Part shown: in pieces, positions 25,554 through 32,786 of the stretch | Position numbering within the stretch: position 1 is the stretch's first letter | Layout: the number at the start of each line of letters is the position of its first letter | From: Alphaproteobacteria bacterium | GTDB taxonomy: Bacteria; Pseudomonadota; Alphaproteobacteria; CADEGL01 | Length of the DNA: 56,601 bases | NCBI GenBank assembly: GCA_026400755.1 | Contig: JAPLOM010000004.1 | Span: forward strand, 66,688 to 123,288 | Direction: 5' to 3' | The notes under the pieces: generated by a model | The model's database searches: none | What the model was told of the DNA's origin: nothing | Seen by the model: the letters and a program-made list of their open reading frames with translations, nothing else | Program-made: the position numbers and the translations under genes

Positions 25554-26404
25554 CAGCGCGGGCGGTCGCCTTCGATCGTCACGCGGTGCATGACCCGGCG
25601 TTTGCCGAAATAGTCGTCGATCGGCGTGTGCTGGGTGCAGCGATTGTCCCACAAGCCGAGCGAGCCTTCCTGCCAGCGCAGGCGGCAGGTGAATTCGGGG
25701 CGGGTCGAGAATTCGAAGAGATAGGCGAGCAGCGGTTTGCTCTCTTCCTCCGTCCAGCCCTTGAAGCGCAGCGCGTAGTGGGGGTTCACGAACAGCGCCT
25801 TGCGGCCGGTTTCCGGGTGGGTGCGGATGACCGGATGTTCGGTCTCCGTCTCGGCCGCCGTCTTGCGGTCGGCGACCAGCTTGGCGTTGGTGATCGCGCT
25901 GGTGGGCTCGTCCCCATAGACATTCCGGCCGCCGTGGATACCGATCAAGTCGTCCAACATCGACTTCATGCCCAGCGTCATGGCCTCGTAGGCCATGTAC
26001 TGGTTGGCGAACAGTGTGTCGCCGCCGATGGTGGGAACCTCCTTGGCATAGAGCATGGAGCCCAGCACGGGGCGTTCCTGGTAGGTCACGTCGGAATGCC
26101 AGCCCTCGGCGAAGATCTTGCGATCCGTCGGCTCGCGCCGGATCTCGAGAATCTCGGGATGGCCGTCCAGACCTTTCAGGAATCTATGAGTGCTGAGCGG
26201 GCCGAAGCGGGCCGCGAATTCTTTCTGCTGGCCCGGCGTCAACGCCTGATCGCGGATCGCGATCACCAGATGATCGAGGAACGCCCGGTGGATTTCGGTA
26301 AACATCTCGTCGTCGAGTCGGGACAGGTCCGCGCCGAAGATCTCGGCGCCGAGCGCGCCGGTGAGCGGGCGGACTTCGATGCGGCGGTAGGATGCGCTGG
26401 CCAT
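25553..26404 (-). CDS. TauD/TfdA family Fe(II)/2-oxoglutarate dioxygenase, first copy
   Basis: A 283-residue non-haem iron dioxygenase. The HxD pair is in GWHSDVTYQERP, the third iron ligand in NRCTQHTP, and the 2-oxoglutarate-binding arginine in RRVMHRVTI. The N-terminus IEVRPLTGALGAEIFGADLS is classic for the family. Such enzymes hydroxylate substrates such as taurine, alkylsulfates or aryloxyacetates, leading to their cleavage; the substrate here is unknown. It is coupled to the GMC oxidoreductase downstream by a TGATG overlap and follows a small ABM-like gene by 40 bases. Confidence 0.92.
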   Translation of the reverse strand: MASASYRRIEVRPLTGALGAEIFGADLSRLDDEMFTEIHRAFLDHLVIAIRDQALTPGQQKEFAARFGPLSTHRFLKGLDGHPEILEIRREPTDRKIFAEGWHSDVTYQERPVLGSMLYAKEVPTIGGDTLFANQYMAYEAMTLGMKSMLDDLIGIHGGRNVYGDEPTSAITNAKLVADRKTAAETETEHPVIRTHPETGRKALFVNPHYALRFKGWTEEESKPLLAYLFEFSTRPEFTCRLRWQEGSLGLWDNRCTQHTPIDDYFGKRRVMHRVTIEGDRPR

Positions 26405-26444
26405 GGCGGAGTCTTTCCCCTCCGCCGCGATAAAGTCCAGCCCG

Positions 26445-26738
26445 CTAGACGACCGAGGCGGGAACCTCGCACTGCACGATCTGGGGCTCGGAGGCGAAGA
26501 AGGTGCGAAAATGCGCCATCACGTTCTTCAGTTCCGGGCTGTTGAGGTTACGCTCGATGGCGGCCTCGCTCTCCCACAAGGTGACCGACATCACCTTGCA
26601 GGCCTTGCGGTCCATCAGCAGCATGTAGCCCGCGATCAACCCCTTACCCTTGAACACGCCCGTCGCGCGCGGCCATTCCGCGATGGCGGTTTCCAGCTGG
26701 TCGGGCTTCATCGTCACGGAGAACACGCGGGCGAGCAT
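26445..26738 (-). CDS. Small ABM-like dimeric alpha/beta-barrel protein, first copy
   Basis: A 97-residue protein with the pattern of antibiotic-biosynthesis-monooxygenase-like ferredoxin folds: an N-terminal strand MLARVFSVTM, a helix, and MSVTLWESEAAIE. Such proteins act as cofactor-free monooxygenases or as small isomerase or accessory subunits. It is clearly homologous to the 97-residue product of 47433-47726: both open M.ARV, have EW and FK near the middle, then DR, S.T.WESE and NSPE or GSPE. An AGGAG ribosome-binding site precedes the ATG. It lies between the binding-protein gene and a TauD gene, so a role in the same pathway is likely but the reaction is unknown. Confidence 0.75.
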   Translation of the reverse strand: MLARVFSVTMKPDQLETAIAEWPRATGVFKGKGLIAGYMLLMDRKACKVMSVTLWESEAAIERNLNSPELKNVMAHFRTFFASEPQIVQCEVPASVV

Positions 26739-26764
26739 CGGTCAGCTCCTCGGTTGCAGGCAAA

Positions 26765-26807
26765 GGAAAGACCCGCCGGGACCGCGGCGTCGAACGGTCC
26801 CGGCGGG
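26765..26807 (-). terminator. Terminator of the PotD-type binding-protein gene
   Basis: A perfect 13-bp GC-rich stem (26772-26784 with 26795-26807) and ten-base loop lie 8 bases beyond the stop of the minus-strand gene at 26815; the minus strand continues TCTTTCCTTTGCC. It may only attenuate, since no promoter is obvious before the next minus-strand gene 26 bases on, which would then depend on read-through. Confidence 0.82.
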
Positions 26808-26814
26808 CGGCGTC

Positions 26815-27918
26815 TTAGGTGAGCTGCCAGGCCTTGAAGCGCTTGGTCAGTTCGTCCAGGCGGCCGGGCTCGCCCCACCATTCCGGGTTGACCACGAGAT
26901 GGTTGGGATTGTTCGGGTCGGGCACCCAGTCGCGCCGAATCTCCGGCTTGACCATCTCCATGCCCTTCTTCTTCACCGGCGCGTAAGTCATGACGTCGCA
27001 GAACTTGGCCAGCAGGTCGGGCTTCACCTGATAGTTCAACAGCTTCATGGCCGCCGTCTTGTTCTTGGCGCCCTTGGGCACGGTGTAGGTGTTGAGGAAG
27101 ATCAGCATCTGCTTCTGAGCGTATCCCAACGGCAGACCCTCGGCCTGCGCCGCGAAGACGCGGCCGCTGTAGGTGTTGGTGAAGTCCAGCTCGTTCTTGG
27201 CGATCAGCTGCACCGTCTGGGGCGTCGAATCGATCCAGATGTTCACGTGCGGCTTGATGCGATCCATCACCTTGAACGCGCGCTCCACGTCGATCGGATA
27301 GACGTTCTTGGGCGCGACGCCGTCGGCCAACAGCGCGATCTCGAACGTGTCGTTCGGGCGCGGACGCAGGCCGCGGCGGCCCGGAAATTTTTTCACGTCC
27401 CAGAACTCGGTCCACGTCGCCGGGTACTTTCCTTCGGGAAAGCGTTTGGCGTCATAGCCGATGCTAGCCGTGTAGCTGTAGGCCGAGACCCAATACTCGG
27501 CCTTGGCCTCGGGATAGATCAGGTCGTCCATCTGCACGATGGAATAGTCGATCTTCTCCAGAAGCCCGTCGCGCGCGGCGGACACAGATTGGGTCGGCAA
27601 CGCCTCGACCACATCCCACTCCACGTTGCCCGTGGCGACGCCCGCCTTCAGCTTGGCCATGTCCACGGCGGCGGTGGAGACGACCTTGATGCCCGTCTCG
27701 GCGGTGAACGGATCCCAGAAAATCTTGCGCAGCCATTCTTCGTATTGGCCGCCGTAGCTCGCGATGTAGATGGTCTCGGCCGCCCGGGCCTTGCCCGGCG
27801 TGAGAATCAGCGGCCAGCTCACAGCGGCCGCCGCCGCGCCCGTGCCGATGAGGAATTTGCGCCGGGACGCATCCACGCGCCGGCCCGCTTGCGTCTTGCC
27901 CAACCGTTTGTCGGTCAT
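26815..27918 (-). CDS. PotD-type ABC transporter periplasmic binding protein with Tat signal
   Basis: A 367-residue receptor of the extracellular solute-binding family that includes spermidine/putrescine and other amine receptors. It begins with a twin-arginine signal (SRRKFLIGTGAAAA) ending near ARAAE, then TIYIASYGGQYEEWLRK and ETGIKVV, the family opening. The start at 27918 has a GGAGCAGGA ribosome-binding site; the longer frame to 28023 overlaps the divergent gene's regulatory region and is rejected. No permease or ATPase gene accompanies it, so it is an orphan receptor in this window. It is divergent from a TauD gene, with a 177-base shared promoter region that contains an operator-like element. 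Confidence 0.9.
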   Translation of the reverse strand: MTDKRLGKTQAGRRVDASRRKFLIGTGAAAAAVSWPLILTPGKARAAETIYIASYGGQYEEWLRKIFWDPFTAETGIKVVSTAAVDMAKLKAGVATGNVEWDVVEALPTQSVSAARDGLLEKIDYSIVQMDDLIYPEAKAEYWVSAYSYTASIGYDAKRFPEGKYPATWTEFWDVKKFPGRRGLRPRPNDTFEIALLADGVAPKNVYPIDVERAFKVMDRIKPHVNIWIDSTPQTVQLIAKNELDFTNTYSGRVFAAQAEGLPLGYAQKQMLIFLNTYTVPKGAKNKTAAMKLLNYQVKPDLLAKFCDVMTYAPVKKKGMEMVKPEIRRDWVPDPNNPNHLVVNPEWWGEPGRLDELTKRFKAWQLT

Positions 27919-28012
27919 GGTCCTGCTCCCTGACGTTGCATGCCTCCGTTGTCCGCGTCCGTGCGCGGCGTCTGCCTTTGCGGCTTGTTCATCAAGTATC
28001 CGATTCCGTAAG

Positions 28013-28030
28013 TGGTCAATCAATCATTTA
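28013..28030. promoter_or_regulatory. Operator-like element, copy 1 (divergent binding-protein/TauD region)
   Basis: The 18-base sequence TGGTCAATCAATCATTTA matches the element at 31066-31083 at 16 of 18 positions. It lies 66 bases upstream of the TauD start and 95 bases upstream of the binding-protein start. The two copies suggest binding by the TetR regulator encoded at 31114-31848; this is inference from repetition and position. Confidence 0.6.
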
Positions 28031-28095
28031 TTGCTTTACACAATCCGCGCGCGGGTCCTAGGCTTGCCGGCTTGGCTCTTCGAGGAGGAACGGAG

Positions 28096-28962
28096 ATGTC
28101 CGTCACACTGTCGTCGAAAATCGAGGTCGTCCCCAGCGGTGGGGCCTGCGGCGCCGAATTGAAGGGCGTCGACGCCTCCCGGCTGCTGTCGCCGGAGGCC
28201 AAGAACGCGGTCAAGCAGGCCCTGTTCACGCACGGTGCCGTCTGCCTCCGCGATCAGAAAATCACCGATGCCCAGCTCGTGGCCTTTGGGCGCAGCTTCA
28301 GCGATCTGCACGCCTATCCGGTGACGGAGTACGAGAAGCCGAAGGGCCTTCCGCCCGAGGTCGAGCTGATCTCGAACATCCTGGTCGATGGCAAGCCGAT
28401 CGGCGCGCTCGGTTCGGGCGAAGCGACTTGGCATTCGGACATGTCGATGTTCGACATCCCCGCCTCCTTCACCTACCTCTACGCCGAGAAGGTGCCGCCT
28501 GTGGGCGGCAACACACGCTTCGCCAATCTGTATGCCGCGTATGACGCGCTGTCCGACGATCTGAAACGGAAGATCGAAGACCGCAAGTCGATCCACGACA
28601 TCGCCTATATCGCCGACGGGCGCCTGCGCCCGCCCTACAAGCACGTCACCGACAAGTCGAAGGGGCCCGGCGCGCAGCATCCGATCGTGCGCACCCATCC
28701 CGAATCGGGACGCAAGGCGCTCTATCTCGGGCGCAAGGGCTACGGCTACATCTTCGGTTACCCGGTGCCGGAAAGCGACGTTCTGCTCGACACGCTGTGG
28801 GATCACATGGTCAGCCCGCAATTCGTGTGGGAACACGAGTGGCGCGTGGGCGACGTCCTGATCTGGGACAATCGCGGCGTGGCGCACAGCCGCGGCACGA
28901 TCGACCCCACCCTGCCCCGCCTCATGCGCCGCATCGTGGGCATGGGCGAACCGCCGGTCTGA
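28096..28962 (+). CDS. TauD/TfdA family Fe(II)/2-oxoglutarate dioxygenase, second copy
   Basis: A 288-residue dioxygenase of the same family as the product of 25553-26404 but from a different branch. Iron ligands are visible in WHSDMSMFDIP and WDNRGVAHSRG, with the 2-oxoglutarate arginine in RLMRRIVG. The start at 28096 is supported by gaggaggaacggag; the frame extends 28 codons upstream through the regulatory region and is rejected. The next gene starts three bases after its stop. Its substrate is unknown; pairing with a racemase-family enzyme and an orphan binding protein implies catabolism of an imported, possibly chiral, compound. Confidence 0.92.
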   Translation: MSVTLSSKIEVVPSGGACGAELKGVDASRLLSPEAKNAVKQALFTHGAVCLRDQKITDAQLVAFGRSFSDLHAYPVTEYEKPKGLPPEVELISNILVDGKPIGALGSGEATWHSDMSMFDIPASFTYLYAEKVPPVGGNTRFANLYAAYDALSDDLKRKIEDRKSIHDIAYIADGRLRPPYKHVTDKSKGPGAQHPIVRTHPESGRKALYLGRKGYGYIFGYPVPESDVLLDTLWDHMVSPQFVWEHEWRVGDVLIWDNRGVAHSRGTIDPTLPRLMRRIVGMGEPPV

Positions 28963-28964
28963 CC

Positions 28965-29699
28965 GTGGCCATCTATAAAAAGCGTCCTCACGCCGAGAGT
29001 TACGGCAACGCCGTCGGCATCCTTCTGCTCGACGGGCGCGCGCCCTTCGTGCCGGGCGATGTCGGCAACGCCTCCAGCTATTCCTATCCGGTCGTCTACA
29101 AGACGGTCGAAGGCCTGACCACCATGCGCCGCCTGAACCAGGAGCCGGGCTGGGAAGACAAAGTGGTCGAGGCCGCGAAGGAGCTGGAGCGCCAAGGCGT
29201 GCGCGGCATCTCGAGCGACTGCGGCTTCATGATCCAGTACCAGGACGCGGTCTGCGACGCCGTGCACATTCCCGTCTTCCTTTCGACCCTGCTGCAGCTG
29301 CCCTTCATCGGCCGCACCTTGGCGCCGGACCGGCCCATCGGCGTGGTGACCGCCGATTCCAGCAACTTCAACGAAGACTTCATGCGCCGCACGGGCACGC
29401 TGCCGCCCAACCCCATCGTGATCCGCGGGCTTCAGAACGAGCCCGAGTTCGGCACCGCGGTGATGCAGGAGAAAGGCACGCTCGATTCGGACCTGATCGC
29501 GGGCGAAGTCGAGGCGGCCTGCCGTGACATGGTGCGCGAGCGTCCCGACCTGGCCGCGATCCTGCTGGAATGCTCGCTGCTGCCGCCCTATGCCAAGCGC
29601 GTGCAGGACGCGTTGGACTTGCCGGTGTTCGATTTCATCTCATTGATCGACTATGCCGAGGGCGGCACCCGCCAGCGGCATTACACCGGCAATTACTGA
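28965..29699 (+). CDS. Asp/Glu/hydantoin racemase superfamily protein
   Basis: About 244 residues from a GTG start at 28965, three bases after the TauD stop. Both catalytic-cysteine regions of the superfamily are present: SSDCGFMIQYQ in the first half and LLECSLLPPYA in the second. The opening GVGILLLDGRAP-like segment (AVGILLLDGRAPF) and PVVYKTVEGLT are typical of the broad group that includes aspartate/glutamate racemases, hydantoin racemases, maleate isomerase and arylmalonate decarboxylase. Which reaction applies cannot be decided; a two-base (thiol-thiol) racemisation or isomerisation is expected. The 3' end overlaps that of the convergent Rieske gene by seven bases. Confidence 0.85.
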   Translation: MAIYKKRPHAESYGNAVGILLLDGRAPFVPGDVGNASSYSYPVVYKTVEGLTTMRRLNQEPGWEDKVVEAAKELERQGVRGISSDCGFMIQYQDAVCDAVHIPVFLSTLLQLPFIGRTLAPDRPIGVVTADSSNFNEDFMRRTGTLPPNPIVIRGLQNEPEFGTAVMQEKGTLDSDLIAGEVEAACRDMVRERPDLAAILLECSLLPPYAKRVQDALDLPVFDFISLIDYAEGGTRQRHYTGNY

Positions 29700-31036
29700 G
29701 ACAATTCCCGCAAGTGCCGTGTGACCTCCGGCTGCCGCTCGCCGTCGGGCAGCGCCTCGTACTCCACATAGATCGCGGCCACTTTGCGCGACAGCTCTAA
29801 GATCGCGGCGCGGTCATCCGTGCCGGCGCGCGCGGGTGCGCGCAGGACCGTGTCGCCGGCATGGCTCGGCACGCATCCGTTCTTGGCCAGATCCATCGGC
29901 TGCACGGGACGTTCGCCGGCCGCGGTCGCGCGGATGGCCGCGCGCAAACGTTGGCGCCGCATGGCCACGCCCACGTCCGTCGTTCCCAGATGTTCCGCCG
30001 CATGGACGACAATGGCGCCTTGGCTTTCCAGCGCCTCGAAGTCGCTGGGCTCGCGCCTCCGCTGCTCGTAGGGGCGGTCGCGCAGGCCGCCCGCTTCCAG
30101 TATCTGGAACGCATCGGGCGTCTTGTCCGCATCGCGTGGCGGATCAGAGCGCGGGCCGAAATAGCGCAGTCCGAAAACGCGCGTATGGGTGTCGTCCACC
30201 GGCACGATCCAGCGGCTGAAACCCGCGCGACCGAAGAGGCGTTCCTTTTCGCCGTCGAGCGAAGTGACCGCGCCCGACTGCGCCATGTTCGGCGCGACAT
30301 TGTCGTGGGTGCGGATCCAAACGTAATCGCCAACGCGGCGGGCGTTCGTGTAGAAGAAGCCGAGCGGACGTTGGTGATAATCGACCACCGGCAAGGCGCC
30401 GAAGATGGCCGAGAATTGCGGCCCGCTGATGGACGTGTGCAGAAACGACGAGTGCACCGGGTCCATGCTGTTGTCCATGATCTGCAGCCAGTTGCAGTGA
30501 TAGGGCACGCAATAGGTCACAGATTCCGCGCCGGGTAATTCGAACGTGTCGAAGATGGGGAATTCCGGCGTCTCTTCCGGCGGGCCGAAATAGGCGAAGA
30601 TCAGGCCCTTGTACTCGCGTACCGGATAGGCCGGCTGAAACACCTTTTCCTTGAGGCGGCTCGTCGGCGGCTCGCCGGGAGTCTCGAGCACGGCGCCGTC
30701 GGGCGCGAACAGCCAGCCATGATAACAGCAGCGCAGGCCGCTTTCCTCGACGCGGCCGAATTCGAGCGACGCGCGGCGATGGACGCAATGCTTGTGCAGA
30801 AGCCCGACCTGCCCCTGCCCGTTGCGGAAGATCACCAGCGTCTCGCCCAGGATCGTGACCAGGCGCGGCTCGGTGCCTAGCTCCGTCGCCATCAGGATCG
30901 GCTGCCAGAACCGGCGAAGATATTCGCCGCAGGGCGTGCTTGGGCGCACATGGGTCAGCTCGGCGTCTTCCGCCGGCTCGCGGGTACGGTGGTAGCCCGA
31001 ATAGCGCATCTCTTGAGAGCTGCCGCGAACGCTCAT
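29693..31036 (-). CDS. Rieske [2Fe-2S] aromatic ring-hydroxylating-type oxygenase, alpha subunit
   Basis: A 447-residue oxygenase. The Rieske cluster ligands are CVH and CCYHGW, about 20 residues apart, at residues near 90-112; the mononuclear-iron motif NSMDPVHSSFLH follows the bridging segment NWLQIMD, so both metal sites are intact. The protein resembles the phthalate-dioxygenase/vanillate-demethylase branch, whose members hydroxylate or O/N-demethylate substrates. A GGAGG site precedes the ATG at 31036; the apparently longer frame upstream runs through the TetR gene and is a shadow. No reductase gene is nearby, so electrons must come from elsewhere. An operator-like element lies 30 bases upstream. 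Confidence 0.93.
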   Translation of the reverse strand: MSVRGSSQEMRYSGYHRTREPAEDAELTHVRPSTPCGEYLRRFWQPILMATELGTEPRLVTILGETLVIFRNGQGQVGLLHKHCVHRRASLEFGRVEESGLRCCYHGWLFAPDGAVLETPGEPPTSRLKEKVFQPAYPVREYKGLIFAYFGPPEETPEFPIFDTFELPGAESVTYCVPYHCNWLQIMDNSMDPVHSSFLHTSISGPQFSAIFGALPVVDYHQRPLGFFYTNARRVGDYVWIRTHDNVAPNMAQSGAVTSLDGEKERLFGRAGFSRWIVPVDDTHTRVFGLRYFGPRSDPPRDADKTPDAFQILEAGGLRDRPYEQRRREPSDFEALESQGAIVVHAAEHLGTTDVGVAMRRQRLRAAIRATAAGERPVQPMDLAKNGCVPSHAGDTVLRAPARAGTDDRAAILELSRKVAAIYVEYEALPDGERQPEVTRHLRELSQ

Positions 31037-31065
31037 CGCGCCCTCCTTCGCTGCCTTGCCCTTAT

Positions 31066-31083
31066 TGGTCAATCTATCACTTA
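31066..31083 (-). promoter_or_regulatory. Operator-like element, copy 2 (upstream of the Rieske gene)
   Basis: TGGTCAATCTATCACTTA, 16 of 18 bases identical to 28013-28030, in the 77-base gap between the Rieske start and the TetR stop. On the coding (minus) strand it contains TTGACC. Its location between regulator and target makes TetR binding the simplest explanation. Confidence 0.6.
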
Positions 31084-31113
31084 GAAAGCGGCGGGCGAAA
31101 GAGCGCCGAAGCG

Positions 31114-31848
31114 CTAGCCCCGCCGCCGGCGCCGGTCGAGTTGCTCGACCTTCAGGCTGTCCTCGGCGTCGCCCGCATGCAGGCGGCGAAGCTGGCTTCG
31201 CGCGCCTTCCAGGAACGTGCCGACCTGCAAGCAGACCAGATCGGACATGTCGTCCGGCATGGGCATGCCGTAAACGTGCTTGCGGATTCCGAGGAAAACC
31301 ACGGCGCCGTGCAGGATCATGGCCAGCTCGCGCTCGCCGCGCATCATCGGCTGACGCTCGAAATCGGGCAGGCCGCAATCCGCGCGAAGCTCGGCGATCA
31401 CAGGCCGCAGCATCTGGTCGGTCAGAGGCACGCTGTAGCGCCGCGCCATGTCGGCGCCGTCCAGACCGGCGCGCACGAACAGGCGCACGGCGATGGAATC
31501 GGCGCGCTCCATATAGGCGACGTAGAGACGAACGAGCCTTTCTTCCAACGGCTGCGCGCGATCGGCGATCAGCATATCCCACGCATCGTCCCACAGCCGG
31601 ACGAAGGTGGTTTCGAACACGCGTTCGATGAGCGCCTGCTTGGAGGGGAAATAGCGGTAGATCAGAGCCTGGGCCACGCCCAGGCGGTCGGCCAACTCAC
31701 GCGTCGAGGTCTCGAGTCCATGCTCGGCGAAAAAGGCGGCGGCTTCCTCGACGATGCGGCGGCTGCGCTCCGCGGGCCGAAGCCGGCGCCGCGGCGGTGA
31801 TTCGGCCTGCAACCCGTTCTTGGTGTCCCCAGCGGCGGCTTTGGCCAT
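31114..31848 (-). CDS. TetR family transcriptional regulator
   Basis: About 244 residues from the ATG at 31848. The helix-turn-helix is ERSRRIVEEAAAFFAEHG, then TSTRELADRLGVAQALIYRY and FPSKQALIERVF, a textbook TetR N-terminal domain; the C-terminal ligand domain is not assignable. The upstream ATG at 31884 would add 12 residues. It is followed on the same strand by the Rieske gene, and the intervening gap carries one of two copies of an 18-base element, so it probably regulates that gene and the divergent binding-protein/TauD pair. The last residues are very basic (LDRRRRRG). Confidence 0.9.
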   Translation of the reverse strand: MAKAAAGDTKNGLQAESPPRRRLRPAERSRRIVEEAAAFFAEHGLETSTRELADRLGVAQALIYRYFPSKQALIERVFETTFVRLWDDAWDMLIADRAQPLEERLVRLYVAYMERADSIAVRLFVRAGLDGADMARRYSVPLTDQMLRPVIAELRADCGLPDFERQPMMRGERELAMILHGAVVFLGIRKHVYGMPMPDDMSDLVCLQVGTFLEGARSQLRRLHAGDAEDSLKVEQLDRRRRRG

Positions 31849-31896
31849 GGGCGTCACGCTAGCACGATCCCGGCGTGAGGGCATAGGAGAAGGCCC

Positions 31897-32655
31897 TTAG
31901 CCCCGCCCGATCAGCGGCATTTTGGTCGCCATCACCGTCATGAACTGGACGTTGGCGTCGAGCGATAGGCTGGCCATGTAGACCACGGCCTTGGCCACGT
32001 TCTCCACGTCCATGGTGGGCTCGGGCATGATCGTGCCGTTGGCCTGGGGCACGCCATCCTTCATCTTCGCGGTCCTGGGCGTGCCCGCGTTGCCGATGTC
32101 GATCTGCCCGCAGGCGATATCGAAATGGCGGCCGTCCAGCGAGGTCGATTTGGTCAGGCCCGTGATGGCGTGCTTGGTCGCGGTGTAGGGCGCCGAGTTC
32201 GGCCGCGGCGCCTGCGCCGAGATCGAGCCGTTGTTGATGATGCGGCCGCCGCGCGGCGTCTGATTCTTCATCAGGCGGAACGCCTCCTGCGTGCACAGGA
32301 ACGGCCCGGTCAGGTTGGTGTCGACGGCGCCCTTCCATTGCTCGTAGGACAGATCCTCGAGCGGGATCGGCGGCGCGCCGATGCCGGCGTTGTTGAAAAG
32401 GAGGTCGAGGCGCCCGAACGTCTCCTTGGTCTTGGCGAACAGCGCCTTGACCGATGCGGGGTCGCGCACGTCGGTCGGCACCACCAGCGTGCGGCGGCCC
32501 GACGCGGCGCCGAGCTTGACCGTCTCGTCCAACGCCTCACGCCGGCGGCCCGCCAGCACGGCGTCATAACCGGCCTTCATCAAGGCCAGGGCGACATGCC
32601 GTCCGATCCCCGTGCCCGCCCCCGTGATGACAGCGATCTTCTCCTGCGTGCCCAT
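31897..32655 (-). CDS. Short-chain dehydrogenase/reductase
   Basis: A 252-residue classical SDR. The cofactor motif TGAGTGIG is at residues 11-18, NNAG at about 89-92, and the catalytic set N, S (NGSIS), Y and K (PYTATKHAI) is complete, so an NAD(P)-dependent alcohol/ketone oxidoreductase is expected. A GGAGGGG ribosome-binding site precedes the ATG. It lies upstream of the TetR gene on the same strand (48 bases apart) and may be part of the same catabolic module, perhaps following the alcohol-forming oxygenases. Confidence 0.9.
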   Translation of the reverse strand: MGTQEKIAVITGAGTGIGRHVALALMKAGYDAVLAGRRREALDETVKLGAASGRRTLVVPTDVRDPASVKALFAKTKETFGRLDLLFNNAGIGAPPIPLEDLSYEQWKGAVDTNLTGPFLCTQEAFRLMKNQTPRGGRIINNGSISAQAPRPNSAPYTATKHAITGLTKSTSLDGRHFDIACGQIDIGNAGTPRTAKMKDGVPQANGTIMPEPTMDVENVAKAVVYMASLSLDANVQFMTVMATKMPLIGRG

Positions 32656-32786
32656 GGTCCCCTCCGCGTTCCGATCTGGAGCGGAAAAATACAGGGAAAC
32701 GCGCCGGCTTCATGCTCAAACTTTCCTGGTTCCGGAACGCTGTTGCGGGAGGCCGGTTTCTGGCCTAATTCCGGCACCATGATGGG

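Noticed and set aside
31037-31594. N-terminal extension of the Rieske oxygenase frame across the TetR gene
   Set aside because: The real start at 31036 has a strong ribosome-binding site, and the extension is the TetR gene read out of frame.
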